Below are positions 43,345 through 52,305 of a stretch of DNA of 64,000 nt, piece after piece (within the stretch, counting starts at the first letter, position 1; every line of letters begins with the position of its first letter). The DNA comes from Microbacterium sp. lyk4-40-TSB-66 (GTDB lineage: Bacteria; Actinomycetota; Actinomycetes; Actinomycetales; Microbacteriaceae). Both the position numbers and the translations under genes were made by a program. The notes below the pieces were generated by a model that did no database searches, was not told where the DNA came from, and saw nothing but the letters and a program-made list of their open reading frames with translations. The stretch is from NCBI RefSeq assembly GCF_030209475.1, contig NZ_JARVRW010000001.1:413656-477655 (forward strand), given 5' to 3'.

Positions 43345-43947
43345 GTGCAGATCAGCGATTTCGCCGTTCCCGACACCCCCGCCGCCCGCGGCGCGCTGGC
43401 ACTGGCGACGGAGTACCAATCGCCCGCGATCACCGCGCACGCCGTGCGCTCCTGGCTGTGGTCCGAGGCGTTCGCCGTGGTGGACGGCATCCGGGACATC
43501 GATCACGAGCTGCTCTACGTCGCCGCCGTGCTGCACGACATCGGCACCGTGACCGCCTACGACAACCACTCGCTGTCGTACGAGCACGCGGGTGGACACG
43601 TCGGCATCGCCCTCACCGCGGGCGCGGGATGGCCGCGCGAGCGCCGCCTCCGCGTGCTCGACGTCATCGTGCGCCACAACTGGCCGTGTGTGGACCCGTC
43701 GATGGATGCCGAGGGCCACCTGCTCGAGACGGCCACCGCGCTCGACATCTCGGGCGCCCGTCCTGACGCCCTGCCCGAGCCGTTCCTCCGCGAGGTCCTC
43801 GAGGCGCACCCCCGCGGGGCGCTCGCCGCGGAGTTCGGCACGTGCGTCGTGGATCAGGCCGCCCGCAAGCCCGACACGGCGGCTCGACGACTCGTCGACG
43901 GGGGAGTGGTCGCGAAGCTCGCGGCGAACCCGCTCGAGCGGCTGTGA
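43345..43947 (+). CDS. HD-domain protein (cyanamide hydratase-like)
   Basis: A 200-residue metal-dependent HD-domain protein. Metal ligands are visible as His in ITAHAVRSW, the HD pair in AAVLHDIGTV and His in YEHAGGHVG. The layout resembles cyanamide hydratase-like HD hydrolases (DIDHELLYVAAVLHDIG), but substrate prediction is not possible. GTG follows CGGAGG by four bases. It occupies the position upstream of nusA where rimP is normally found; no rimP-like sequence is present here. Confidence 0.8.
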   Translation: MQISDFAVPDTPAARGALALATEYQSPAITAHAVRSWLWSEAFAVVDGIRDIDHELLYVAAVLHDIGTVTAYDNHSLSYEHAGGHVGIALTAGAGWPRERRLRVLDVIVRHNWPCVDPSMDAEGHLLETATALDISGARPDALPEPFLREVLEAHPRGALAAEFGTCVVDQAARKPDTAARRLVDGGVVAKLAANPLERL

Positions 43948-44063
43948 GGCGTGGCGAGGGGGAGTCGAGCGGTGCCCGGGTCGCGGGCGATACGGCATCC
44001 GGGTATCGTAGGAGGGTTGTCGGCGCCGGTCGCGTCGACGAGAGCTGAATAACGGAGGGCCTT

Positions 44064-45053
44064 GTGGACATCGATCTCGCACTTCTCAAGACGATCGAAC
44101 GCGAGAAGGAGATCCCCTTCGACGAACTCGCGCGCATCATCGAGCAGGCGATCCTGACCGCCTACGCCAAGCACATCTCGCCCGAGGGGGAGATCCCGGT
44201 GGGCGCCCGTGCATCGCTCGATCGCAAGACCGGTCACGTGGGCATCTTCACCGCCGTCACCGACGACGAGGGTGCCGTCATCGGCGAAGAAGAGCAGGCC
44301 CCCGACGACTTCGGCCGCATCGCCGCGTTCGCCGCGAAGCAGGTCATCAGCCAGCGTCTGCGCGACATCGCCGACGACGCCGTGCTGGGGGAGTTCCGCG
44401 GCAAGGAAGGCGACATCGTCGCCGGCGTCGTCCAGCAGGGCCCGAACCCGCGCATGGTGCACGTCGACCTCGGCTCCGTCGAGGCGATCCTCCCCCCCGA
44501 GGAGCAGGTGCCCGGTGAGACGTATGCGCACGGGTCGCGCCTGCGCGTGTACGTCACCAGCGTCTCCAAGGGCAACAAGGGTCCGCAGATCACCGTGTCG
44601 CGCACCCACCCCGGCCTGGTGCGCAAGCTCTTCGCTCTCGAGGTCCCCGAGATCGCCGCGGGTCTGGTCGAGATCGTGTCGCTCGCCCGCGAAGCCGGCC
44701 ACCGCTCGAAGATCGCCGTCAAGGCGAACGACCCGACAGTCAACGCCAAGGGCGCCTGCATCGGCGAGCTGGGCCGCCGCGTGCGCGCGGTCACCGAGGA
44801 GCTCGCGGGCGAGAAGATCGACATCATCGACTACGACGCCGAGCTGCCTCGCTTCGTCGCCAACGCCCTGTCTCCCGCGAAGGTGACCTCGGCGTTCGTC
44901 CTCGACGCCTCGACGAAGGCCGTCCGCGCATCGGTGCCCGATTACCAGCTGTCCCTCGCCATCGGCAAAGAGGGGCAGAACGCCCGCCTCGCCGCGAAAC
45001 TGACCGGCGCGAAGATCGACATCCAGCCCGACAGCATCCTCGAAGACAACTGA
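44064..45053 (+). CDS. nusA: Transcription termination/antitermination factor NusA
   Basis: A 329-residue NusA: an N-terminal RNA-polymerase-binding domain (residues 1-110), S1 domain (GDIVAGVVQQGPNPRMVHVD), KH1 (VSRTHPGLVRKLFALEVPEI) and KH2 (SPAKVTSAFV, LAIGKEGQNARLAAKLTG). The acidic C-terminal repeats of E. coli NusA are absent, as usual in actinobacteria. GTG follows CGGAGGG. A TATCGT box at 44004-44009 may be its promoter. It heads the nusA-ylxR-infB cluster. Confidence 0.96.
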   Translation: MDIDLALLKTIEREKEIPFDELARIIEQAILTAYAKHISPEGEIPVGARASLDRKTGHVGIFTAVTDDEGAVIGEEEQAPDDFGRIAAFAAKQVISQRLRDIADDAVLGEFRGKEGDIVAGVVQQGPNPRMVHVDLGSVEAILPPEEQVPGETYAHGSRLRVYVTSVSKGNKGPQITVSRTHPGLVRKLFALEVPEIAAGLVEIVSLAREAGHRSKIAVKANDPTVNAKGACIGELGRRVRAVTEELAGEKIDIIDYDAELPRFVANALSPAKVTSAFVLDASTKAVRASVPDYQLSLAIGKEGQNARLAAKLTGAKIDIQPDSILEDN

Positions 45054-45086
45054 GCGTCCGTCGCTGGGGCGACGGCGAGGTGTACG

Positions 45087-45338
45087 ATGGAACCAGTACG
45101 AACGTGCGTCGGATGCCGCGCACGCGCCCCCCGATCCTCGCTTCTGCGTGTGGTCGCCCACGGATCGATCCTCGTCGCTGACGAGGGAGCGGTCCTGCCG
45201 GGACGGGGAGCGTGGGTGCACGAGACGGACGCGTGCGTGAGGAAAGCTCTCACGCGTCGCGCCTTCGTACGAGCATTGCGTGTGTCAGGCCCGCTTGACA
45301 CGCAGACCTTCGAATCACACCTCCAGCGAAAAGGCTGA
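45087..45338 (+). CDS. YlxR/RnpM family RNA-binding protein
   Basis: An 83-residue basic protein of the YlxR (DUF448) family with the signature RTCVGCRARAPRSSLLRVV and GRGAWVH. In Firmicutes the homologue RnpM binds RNase P RNA and modulates its activity; the protein is a constant neighbour between nusA and infB. The 33-base gap from nusA supports an operon. The start ATG is clear, although the ribosome site is weak. Confidence 0.88.
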   Translation: MEPVRTCVGCRARAPRSSLLRVVAHGSILVADEGAVLPGRGAWVHETDACVRKALTRRAFVRALRVSGPLDTQTFESHLQRKG

Positions 45339-45431
45339 ACGGCTATGGACACGAAGTGAACGGCTCGAAATGAGACCCGTCCGCAACTAGCGGTCTGCCC
45401 TGTCCGGGGTAGGCCCTCAGACAGGAGAATT

Positions 45432-48260
45432 GTGGCAAAACCACGCGTGCACGAGATCGCTTCCGAGCTCGGCGTCGACAGCAAGGTCGCGCTTGCGAAG
45501 CTGAAGGAGCTCGGCGAGTTCGTCAAGAGCCCCTCATCCACCATCGAGCCCCCCGTGGCTCGTAAGCTCCGCGCCGCCCTCGCGGCCGAGAGCTCCTCCG
45601 GATCCTCGGATGCCAAGTCCGCCGCGCCCGCGGCGCGTCCCGCATCCGGCGCCCGCCCCGGACCCGCGCGTCCCGCGGCGACCCCGGGCGCCCGTCCCTC
45701 GGGCCCCCGTCCCGGACCGGCGAAGCCCGCCGCGGCACCCGAGCCCGCGGCTCCGGCCGCGCCCGTCGCCGCTCCGGCTGCGTCGGCTCCCGCCGAGACC
45801 ACCCCCGCTCCGGCCGCTCCCGCGGCCACGCCCGCTGCGGACGCAGCGGCTGCGCCGGCCACCCCGTCGTCGCCGCCGAGCCCGGGTTCGACGGCTCCCA
45901 AGCCCGGTCCCAGCTCGCCCCCGCGTCCCGGTGGCGCCCGTCCCGGAAACAACCCGTTCGCCTCGGCGCAGGGCATGGGTCAGCGGCCCTCCGGCCCCCG
46001 TCCCGGCAACAACCCCTTCGCCTCGGCGCAGGGCATGGGTCAGCGGCCGACACCCGGCAACATCCCCCGCCCGCAGGCCCCGCGTCCGGGTGCCCCGCGC
46101 CCCGGCGCTCCGCGTCCCGGTGGTGCAGGTCGACCCGGCGGTGCCGGTCGTCCGGGCGCTCCGTTCCAGCAGCGTCCCGGCGGTCCCGGTCGTCCCGGCG
46201 GTGCCGGTGGCGGCTTCCAGCGCCCCGGTGGCGCCCCCGGTGCTCCCGGTGGTGGCGGCTTCGCCGGTCGCCCCGGCGGCGGTGGCGGTCGCGGCCGTGG
46301 CCCCGGCGGTGGAACCGCTGGTGCCTTCGGTAAGGGCGGCGGCAAGTCCAAGCAGCGCAAGTCGCGTCGGGCGAAGCGGCAGGAATTCGAGATGCGGTCG
46401 GCGCCGGTCGTCGGCGGCGTCAACGTCTCCAAGGGCAACGGCGAGATCATCCGCCTGCGCCGCGGTGCGTCGATCTCGGACTTCGCCGACAAGCTCGAGG
46501 CCCTGCGCGGTTACAACGTGCAGCCCGGCACGCTCGTCACCATCCTGTTCAACCTGGGTGAGATGGCGACCGCGACCGAGTCGCTCGACGAGGCCACCTT
46601 CGAGGTGCTCGGCGCCGAGCTCGGCTACAAGATCCAGATGGTCTCGCCCGAGGACGAAGACAAGGAGCTCCTCGAGGGCTTCGGTCTCGACCTCGATGCC
46701 GAGCTCGAGGCCGAGAGCGAGGACGATCTCGAGATCCGTCCTCCCGTGGTCACCGTCATGGGTCACGTCGACCACGGTAAGACGCGACTGCTCGACGCGA
46801 TCCGTCAGACCAACGTGGTCGCGGGCGAAGCCGGTGGCATCACGCAGCACATCGGTGCGTACCAGATCTGGACCGAGCACGAGGGCATCGAGCGCGCGAT
46901 CACGTTCATCGACACCCCGGGTCACGAGGCGTTCACCGCCATGCGTGCCCGTGGTGCGCAGGTGACCGACATCGCGATCCTCGTGGTCGCGGCCGACGAC
47001 GGCATCATGCCCCAGACGGTCGAGGCGCTGAACCACGCCCAGGCGGCGAACGTGCCGATCGTGGTCGCGGTCAACAAGGTCGACAAGCCCGACGCCAACC
47101 CGGCCAAGGTGCGCCAGCAGCTCACCGAGTACGGTCTGGTCGCCGAGGAGTACGGCGGAGACGTCATGTTCGTCGACGTGTCGGCCCGACAGAACCTCAA
47201 CATCCAGGCCCTCCTGGATGCGGTGCTGCTCACCGCCGACGCCGGGCTCGACCTCACGGCCAACCCGAACAAGGCGGCCCGTGGTGTCGCGATCGAAGCG
47301 AAGCTCGACAAGGGTCGCGGTTCGGTCGCCACGGTGCTCATCCAGTCCGGAACGCTGCGCGTCGGCGATGCGATCGTCGCGGGCACCGCGTACGGCCGCG
47401 TCCGCGCGATGATGGACGAGAACGGCGACGCCGTCGACGAGGCCTACCCCTCGCGTCCCGTGTCGGTGCAGGGTCTGAACTCCGTGCCCCGCGCCGGTGA
47501 CGTGTTCATCGTCGCCGAGGAGGACCGCACCGCCCGTCAGATCGCCGAGAAGCGTGAAGCCGCTCAGCGCAACGCCCAGCTGGCCAAGGCCCGCAAGCGC
47601 ATCTCGCTCGAGGACTTCACCCGCGCTCTCGAAGAGGGCAAGGTCGAATCGCTCAACCTCATCATCAAGGGTGACGTCTCCGGTGCCGTCGAGGCGCTGG
47701 AGGAGTCGCTGCTCAAGATCGAGGTCGATGACAGCGTCCAGCTGCGCATCATCCACCGCGGTGTGGGTGCGATCACCGAGTCGGACATCAACCTGGCCAC
47801 GATCGACAACGCGATCGTGATCGGCTTCAACGTCCGTCCCGACACGAAGGCCCGTGAGCGCGCCGCCCGCGAGGGTGTCGACGTGCGGTTCTACTCCGTC
47901 ATCTACAACGCGATCGACGACGTCGAGCAGTCGCTCAAGGGCCTGCTCAAGCCGGAGTTCGAAGAGGTGCAGTCGGGTGTCGCCGAGATCCGCGAGGTGT
48001 TCCGCTCCTCGAAGTTCGGCAACATCGCCGGTGTCATCGTGCGGTCGGGAACGATCACGCGAAACGCCAAGGCTCGCGTCATCCGCGACGGTGTCGTGCT
48101 GGCCGATGGCCTGGCCATCGAGTCGCTGCGCCGCTTCAAGGACGACGTCACCGAGGTGCGTACGGACTTCGAGGCCGGTATCGGTCTCGGCAAGTTCAAC
48201 GACATCCAGATCGGTGACGAGATCGAGACGACCGAGATGATCGAGAAGCCGCGAGGCTGA
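45432..48260 (+). CDS. infB: Translation initiation factor IF-2
   Basis: A 942-residue GTPase that places initiator tRNA on the 30S subunit. Residues 1-50 form a first IF2-N module ([20 protein letters not shown]). About 270 residues of Ala/Pro/Gly/Arg-rich linker follow, then a second N-module, and the G domain with [18 protein letters not shown] near residue 438, [15 protein letters not shown] and NKVDKP. The C-terminal tRNA-binding domains are complete. The linker contains two consecutive copies of a 20-residue unit ([17 protein letters not shown]). GTG follows AGGAGA. Confidence 0.96.
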   Translation: MAKPRVHEIASELGVDSKVALAKLKELGEFVKSPSSTIEPPVARKLRAALAAESSSGSSDAKSAAPAARPASGARPGPARPAATPGARPSGPRPGPAKPAAAPEPAAPAAPVAAPAASAPAETTPAPAAPAATPAADAAAAPATPSSPPSPGSTAPKPGPSSPPRPGGARPGNNPFASAQGMGQRPSGPRPGNNPFASAQGMGQRPTPGNIPRPQAPRPGAPRPGAPRPGGAGRPGGAGRPGAPFQQRPGGPGRPGGAGGGFQRPGGAPGAPGGGGFAGRPGGGGGRGRGPGGGTAGAFGKGGGKSKQRKSRRAKRQEFEMRSAPVVGGVNVSKGNGEIIRLRRGASISDFADKLEALRGYNVQPGTLVTILFNLGEMATATESLDEATFEVLGAELGYKIQMVSPEDEDKELLEGFGLDLDAELEAESEDDLEIRPPVVTVMGHVDHGKTRLLDAIRQTNVVAGEAGGITQHIGAYQIWTEHEGIERAITFIDTPGHEAFTAMRARGAQVTDIAILVVAADDGIMPQTVEALNHAQAANVPIVVAVNKVDKPDANPAKVRQQLTEYGLVAEEYGGDVMFVDVSARQNLNIQALLDAVLLTADAGLDLTANPNKAARGVAIEAKLDKGRGSVATVLIQSGTLRVGDAIVAGTAYGRVRAMMDENGDAVDEAYPSRPVSVQGLNSVPRAGDVFIVAEEDRTARQIAEKREAAQRNAQLAKARKRISLEDFTRALEEGKVESLNLIIKGDVSGAVEALEESLLKIEVDDSVQLRIIHRGVGAITESDINLATIDNAIVIGFNVRPDTKARERAAREGVDVRFYSVIYNAIDDVEQSLKGLLKPEFEEVQSGVAEIREVFRSSKFGNIAGVIVRSGTITRNAKARVIRDGVVLADGLAIESLRRFKDDVTEVRTDFEAGIGLGKFNDIQIGDEIETTEMIEKPRG
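45939..46046 (+). repeat. 60-bp direct repeat inside infB
   Basis: Two nearly identical 60-base units starting CGTCCCGG(A/C)AACAACCC encode [17 protein letters not shown] and a short joiner. It is a slippage-prone part of the disordered IF-2 linker and likely to vary in copy number between strains. Confidence 0.75.
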
Positions 48261-48267
48261 TCACATC

Positions 48268-48305
48268 GAGCGGGGGTCGCGTCTTCGGGCGCGGCTCCCG
48301 CTTCG
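48268..48305 (+). terminator. Terminator hairpin after infB
   Basis: Arms GAGCGGGGGTCGCG and CGCGGCTCCCGCTT pair with two to three non-canonical positions around TCTTCGGG, seven bases after the infB stop. No T tract follows. Confidence 0.5.
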
Positions 48306-48311
48306 GCCTGC

Positions 48312-48375
48312 GGGGTGTGCATCCCCGAGAGCAGAGCGGGGCCTCCACCCCGATGCTCTCGGGGATGCACACCCC
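48312..48375. repeat. Perfect 22-bp inverted repeat with 20-base spacer, infB-rbfA gap
   Basis: The left arm begins GGGGTGTGCATCCCCGAG and the right arm is its exact reverse complement over 22 bases (48312-48333 and 48354-48375). The spacer is 20 bases. There is no T tract and another hairpin already follows infB, so a terminator role is not required. The 20-base spacer is the same as in the five 50-bp palindromes near the right end. Confidence 0.85.
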
Positions 48376-48457
48376 TCCGGCCTACGCTAGGGGCGGCATC
48401 CTCGACGGACGCCCACCCGCTGCGTCACCCGCGGCGGTACACAAGAAGGAGAAGGCA

Positions 48458-48943
48458 GTGGCAGGGGAACGACAGGCCCGCGTGGCCGACCGCATTCGCG
48501 TGGTGCTCGCTGAGCGGCTCGAGAAGGGGCTGCGCGACCCGCGGCTCGGATTCGTGACGATCACCGACGTGCGCGTCACCGGCGACCTCCAGCACGCGTC
48601 GGTGTTCTACACCGTCATGGGCGACGAGGCGCACCGCAACGACACCGCGGCGGCGTTGAAGTCGGCGACCGGCATGCTGCGCAGCGAGGTGGGGAAGAAC
48701 CTCAACACGCGTCTCACCCCGTCGCTGGAGTTCATCCTCGACGCGATCCCCGAGAACGCCGACCACATCTCCGCGCTGCTGCGCGAAGCGCGTGAGCGCG
48801 ACGAGTCGGTCGCCGGACTCGCGGCGTCGGCCGCGTACGCCGGCGACGCCGACCCGTACGTCAAGCCGCGTGACACCGACGAAGACGACGACGACCTCGA
48901 TGACGACGACGAGGACGAAGACGAGGACGACACGCGGGCCTGA
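48458..48943 (+). CDS. rbfA: Ribosome-binding factor A with acidic tail
   Basis: A 161-residue RbfA, a KH-like factor for 30S maturation that acts on the 5' end of 16S rRNA. The core (VADRIRVVLAERLEKGL, DPRLGFVTITDVRVTGDLQ, ADHISALLREA) ends near residue 125. A tail of about 30 residues is almost wholly Asp and Glu before DTRA. GTG 48458 is chosen because AAGGAG lies close upstream; the open frame before it runs through the inverted repeat and is not coding. A hairpin follows the stop. Confidence 0.94.
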   Translation: MAGERQARVADRIRVVLAERLEKGLRDPRLGFVTITDVRVTGDLQHASVFYTVMGDEAHRNDTAAALKSATGMLRSEVGKNLNTRLTPSLEFILDAIPENADHISALLREARERDESVAGLAASAAYAGDADPYVKPRDTDEDDDDLDDDDEDEDEDDTRA

Positions 48944-48957
48944 GCCCGTCGCCTCGA

Positions 48958-49003
48958 CGGCCGGATGCGCACCCCGAGCGGGTGGCATCCGGCCGTTCGT
49001 CGT
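48958..49003 (+). terminator. Terminator hairpin after rbfA
   Basis: Perfect eleven-base arms CGGCCGGATGC and GCATCCGGCCG with a sixteen-base loop, followed by TTCGTCGT. It lies 15 bases after the rbfA stop and again contains the GGATGC/GCATCC core. Confidence 0.65.
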
Positions 49004-49157
49004 CATACGGGCGTGCAGGCGCTCCCGGCGTGCGCAGCCCCCGAGCTCGGGGCGGACGGCGCGGTCACGGGTGCGTTGTCGGGCGGCCACGGCGCCACGC
49101 GCGGCCGGGAGGGGCACCGAGGATGCGCCGTCGTCGCGACGCGGCGGCCGCAGCGAG

Positions 49158-50036
49158 TCAGGATGCCGGATGGCCCGGCAGGCGAAGGACGCCGTCGAGC
49201 GCCTCCGCGAGGCCGTCCGCCACGAGTGAGTCGATGGCGCGATCGCGCTGGGCGGCGTCCGGCCAGTCGGCAAGCACCGCGAACAGCGGCACGGGGGAGG
49301 GGGCGGCGTCGCGGAGCACCCTGAGCACCGCGCCACGCGCCTGTCTATCGCTGCCCTCGTAGGTCGCCTGCTTGCGGCGACGATCCTCCGATTCCGGGTA
49401 TCCCGCCGCACGCCACGCGCACTGCGCGGCGAGGGGGCAGAGTTCGCACTTCGGTGACCGGGCGGTGCAGACGATCGCGCCGAGCTCCATCGCCGCGGCG
49501 TTGACCACGGCCGACGCGGCGACGTCGTCGGGGAGCTCCGCCTGCATGGCCTCGAGGTCGCGGCGGTGGGGTGGGCCGGGCTGCGCGCGTCCCTCGACGG
49601 CGCGGGCCAGGACGCGACGCGTGTTGGTGTCGACGACCGGATGCCGGTCCCCGTACGCGAACACCGCCACCGCGCGGGCGGTGTAATCGCCGATGCCGGT
49701 GAGCGCGAGGAGCGCCTCGACATCGCGCGGCACGACGCCGTCATGCCGGTCGCGGATCTCGACCGCCGCCCGGTGCAGCCACAGCGCGCGACGGGGGTAG
49801 CCGAGGTTGGCCCACTGGGTCACCGCGTCGCCGGGCGGCGAGGCGGCCAGATCCGAGGGGGTGGGCCACCGCGCGAGCCACGCCTCGAGGTGCGGGATGA
49901 CCCGCGCCACCGGGGTCTGCTGCAGCATGAACTCGCTGACGAGCGTGCCCCACGCGCCGAATCCCTCGCGTCGCCAGGGGAGGTCGCGCGCCGCCTCGCC
50001 GTACCAGGCGATGAGCGGGGCGGCGAGTCCTGGCAT
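49158..50036 (-). CDS. mutY: A/G-specific adenine glycosylase
   Basis: A 292-residue base-excision enzyme removing adenine opposite 8-oxoguanine. The helix-hairpin-helix LALTGIGDYTARAVAVFA and catalytic Asp (VVDTNTRRVLAR) are present; the [4Fe-4S] ligands are the cysteines of CTARSPKCELCPLAAQC. The catalytic Glu is in SEFMLQQTPVARV. The C-terminal 8-oxoG recognition domain is short (about 65 residues against roughly 120 in E. coli). TAGGCT on the minus strand (50043-50048) ends exactly six bases before the ATG. Confidence 0.93.
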   Translation of the reverse strand: MPGLAAPLIAWYGEAARDLPWRREGFGAWGTLVSEFMLQQTPVARVIPHLEAWLARWPTPSDLAASPPGDAVTQWANLGYPRRALWLHRAAVEIRDRHDGVVPRDVEALLALTGIGDYTARAVAVFAYGDRHPVVDTNTRRVLARAVEGRAQPGPPHRRDLEAMQAELPDDVAASAVVNAAAMELGAIVCTARSPKCELCPLAAQCAWRAAGYPESEDRRRKQATYEGSDRQARGAVLRVLRDAAPSPVPLFAVLADWPDAAQRDRAIDSLVADGLAEALDGVLRLPGHPAS

Positions 50037-50075
50037 CCGTCCAGCCTACGAGCGCCCGAGCGGCCCGTCGGCCGT

Positions 50076-50148
50076 CACGCATAAACGCGATCCATGCGCA
50101 GAAACACGGTGACAGCGCGTTTATGCGCACGGATCGTGTTTATGCGTG
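50076..50148. repeat. 73-bp palindromic element, family A copy 1
   Basis: Two 33-base arms with four mismatches surround the loop GTGACAG. Each arm holds two motif copies about 22 bases apart: CACGCATAAAC at the outer end and TGCGCA(G/T)AAAC near the loop. It lies in the 434-base divergent gap between mutY and the gene at 50471, which otherwise shows no credible gene; a small frame crossing both copies only reflects the repeat. Confidence 0.85.
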
Positions 50149-50312
50149 GGCTAGCGCTGGTCGGCGGGCCCGCGTGGGAGCCGGCACGCCGGTCGGCGTG
50201 ATGCGCGGGGCGCCGGTCGACGGGGCGCGCGCGAGGCGACGGTCCACGTACGCGCCGGCGGCGTCGTGCACTGCCAGCGTGGCCGGGTCGCCGGCCGGGT
50301 CGGCGTCGTCGG

Positions 50313-50385
50313 CACGCATAAACACCGTTGGTGCGCAGAAACACGGTGATAGCGCATTTATGCGCACGGATTGTGTTTATGCGTG
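50313..50385. repeat. 73-bp palindromic element, family A copy 2
   Basis: Same length, layout and seven-base loop (GTGATAG) as copy 1, beginning CACGCATAAACACC and ending GTGTTTATGCGTG. The outer eleven bases of each arm are identical to copy 1; the middle of the left arm is diverged. The 164 bases between the two copies are GC-rich and unrelated. Confidence 0.85.
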
Positions 50386-50470
50386 GGAGCGGAGCGGCGG
50401 AGTGTCCCCGCGGGCCGCCGGTTTCCGTGGGTGAGGGAGGGGGGCGCGGCGGCGAAAGTAGGCTGGGGAC

Positions 50471-50977
50471 ATGTCGTCGTCCGAGAACACCGCCCGTGAC
50501 CTGCAGCGGAGTCTGCTCGGCCTGATGCGGCAGAACAGCCGCGCGGGGCGCGCCGTGGTCGCCGTCGACGCGCTGGACGCCGTCGCAGCCGGCGTCTTCG
50601 CCGACGACTTCGCGGCGGCCGTGGAGCAGGAGGGAACGGCCGTCTTCCGCGTTGCCGTGGCCGATGGTGCGCCCCACGCCCGCGAGCGTTTGATCGCTCC
50701 CTTCCGCGCGGGCGAGCCGTTCGGTCCGGGCGAGGTCGCTCCCGCCGATGCGGTACTCGTCGTCTCGGGACGCTTCCTGCACACGTCCGAGGTGCGGGGT
50801 CTGTGGAATTACTCCGTCTGGCTCGAGAGCAACCCGCCGATCGGTGCGTCGCGTCCGGAGCTCCCGGATGCCGAGAAGCAGTACCTGCGGACGACCCGGC
50901 CGAAGGCGGCCGCCTCGGTCATCGTCGAGAACTCCGACCCGGCCCACCCCGCGCAGGTCTTCGGAGACTTCTGCTGA
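50471..50977 (+). CDS. Uridine kinase-like protein with degenerate P-loop
   Basis: A 168-residue protein that follows the plan of actinobacterial uridine/nucleoside kinase-like proteins: VVAVDALDAVAAGVFADDFA near residue 29 sits where GVDGSGKTTFAD is expected, and YLRTTRPKAAASVIVENSDP near residue 137 matches the family's C-terminus. The glycine, lysine and threonine of Walker A are missing, so ATP binding by this site is unlikely. TAGGCT (50459-50464) ends exactly six bases before the ATG. Its stop overlaps the truB start, indicating coupling. Confidence 0.65.
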   Translation: MSSSENTARDLQRSLLGLMRQNSRAGRAVVAVDALDAVAAGVFADDFAAAVEQEGTAVFRVAVADGAPHARERLIAPFRAGEPFGPGEVAPADAVLVVSGRFLHTSEVRGLWNYSVWLESNPPIGASRPELPDAEKQYLRTTRPKAAASVIVENSDPAHPAQVFGDFC

Positions 50978-51870
50978 TGGTCCGTGCCGGCATCCTCCTG
51001 GTCGACAAGCCGGGGGGCATCACCAGTCATGACGTGGTCTCTCGCGCGCGCCGCGCGCTCGGCACCCGCAAGATCGGGCACGCGGGCACCCTCGACCCCA
51101 TGGCGACGGGGCTGCTGGTGCTCGGTGTCGAGGGCGCGACGCGGCTGCTGACCTACATCGTCGGCGCCGACAAGACGTACGAGGCGACCATCGTGCTCGG
51201 CATCGCCACCGACAGCGACGACGCCGACGGGGTCGAGACGGAACGGGCGGATGCCGCGACCGTGGCCGCGGTCGCCGACGAGGCGATCGCCGCCGGGATC
51301 CGCGCGCTCACGGGCGAGATCGAGCAGGTGCCGAGCACCGTCTCGGCCATCAAGGTCGGAGGTCGCCGTGCGTACGACCTCGCCCGCGCCGGCGAAGAGG
51401 TCGAGTTGAAGGCCCGACGCGTGACGGTGTCGCGCTTCGACGTCCGTGCGATGCGCCGCGGCGACAGCGTCGTCGAACTCGACGTCGTCGTCGACTGCAC
51501 GAGCGGCACCTACATCCGCGCTCTCGCCCGCGACCTCGGGCGCGCGCTCGGCGTCGGCGGTCACCTGACGATGCTGCGCCGCACGCGCATCGGGTCGTTC
51601 GACGTGACCGCCGCGGCATCCGTCGACGACGTCGCCGAAGACGCCCTCATCGCGCCCGCGACGGCCGCGGCGGTGGTCGTCGGAGCCCTCGCCGTCGGGG
51701 CGGACGAGGCGCGGGACCTCCGCCACGGCAAGCGCATCGACGGCGGAGGCCGCCTGACGGGAGCCGTGGCCGCCGCGATCGATCCCGACGGCCGGCTGGT
51801 CGGCATCGTCGAGAGGCGCGGGACGCAGCTCAAGAGCGTCATGAACATGCCCGAGGAGGCCGCCCGATGA
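50977..51870 (+). CDS. truB: tRNA pseudouridine-55 synthase
   Basis: A 297-residue enzyme making pseudouridine 55 in the tRNA T-loop. The catalytic Asp is in GHAGTLDPMATGLLVLG near residue 40; VDKPGGITSHDVV opens the protein and DCTSGTYIRALARDLG and RTRIGSFDV follow. It overlaps the upstream kinase-like gene by one base and the downstream membrane-protein gene by four. The C-terminal RNA-binding part is short but present. Confidence 0.95.
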   Translation: MVRAGILLVDKPGGITSHDVVSRARRALGTRKIGHAGTLDPMATGLLVLGVEGATRLLTYIVGADKTYEATIVLGIATDSDDADGVETERADAATVAAVADEAIAAGIRALTGEIEQVPSTVSAIKVGGRRAYDLARAGEEVELKARRVTVSRFDVRAMRRGDSVVELDVVVDCTSGTYIRALARDLGRALGVGGHLTMLRRTRIGSFDVTAAASVDDVAEDALIAPATAAAVVVGALAVGADEARDLRHGKRIDGGGRLTGAVAAAIDPDGRLVGIVERRGTQLKSVMNMPEEAAR

Positions 51871-52235
51871 TCCTGTGGTTCACGCTCGCGCAGGTGGGCA
51901 TCGCGGTGCTCGCCGGAACCGTCGCGATCGTCGCGGGTCTCGTCGGACGCCGGCCGGGAGACGTCACGGTCGGATCCCTCGCGCTCATCGAACTCCTGCT
52001 CATCGTGCAGATCGTGGTGGCGATCATCGCCCCGTTCGCGGGCAACCCGCCGTCGGGAAGCCTGCTGGAGTTCTGGACCTACCTCGTCTCCGCGGCGCTG
52101 GTGCCGGTAGCGGGGGTCGCGTGGGCACTGATCGAACGCAGCCGCTGGAGCACCGTCATCATGGGCGTCGCGGCCCTCGCGGTCGCCGTGATGGTGTGGC
52201 GCATGCACGTCATCTGGACGGTGCAGATCGCTTGA
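51867..52235 (+). CDS. Small membrane protein of unknown function
   Basis: A 122-residue protein with four hydrophobic segments (about 3-25, 35-55, 65-85 and 92-110) and very few charged residues outside the loops. No family recognised. Its ATG overlaps the truB stop, so it is part of the truB transcript. Proteins of this size and position are common between truB and ribF in related genomes, though I cannot assign a role. Confidence 0.72.
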   Translation: MILWFTLAQVGIAVLAGTVAIVAGLVGRRPGDVTVGSLALIELLLIVQIVVAIIAPFAGNPPSGSLLEFWTYLVSAALVPVAGVAWALIERSRWSTVIMGVAALAVAVMVWRMHVIWTVQIA

Positions 52236-52305
52236 GCGGGCCCCGGATGCCAGGCCGCGGGCGCACCGCTCGGGTCGGTCGCCGGAGAACTAGAATCGAG
52301 GGGTC

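Noticed and set aside
43345..43947. RimP disguised as a divergent gene upstream of nusA
   Set aside because: The protein has a clear HD metal motif (LHDIG) and no RimP features.
50123..50434. A 103-codon plus-strand frame across the family A elements, with similar peptide ends MRTDRVYAW and MRTDCVYAW
   Set aside because: The peptide similarity is only the translated DNA repeat; there is no ribosome site or promoter and the middle is Arg/Ala-rich shadow sequence.
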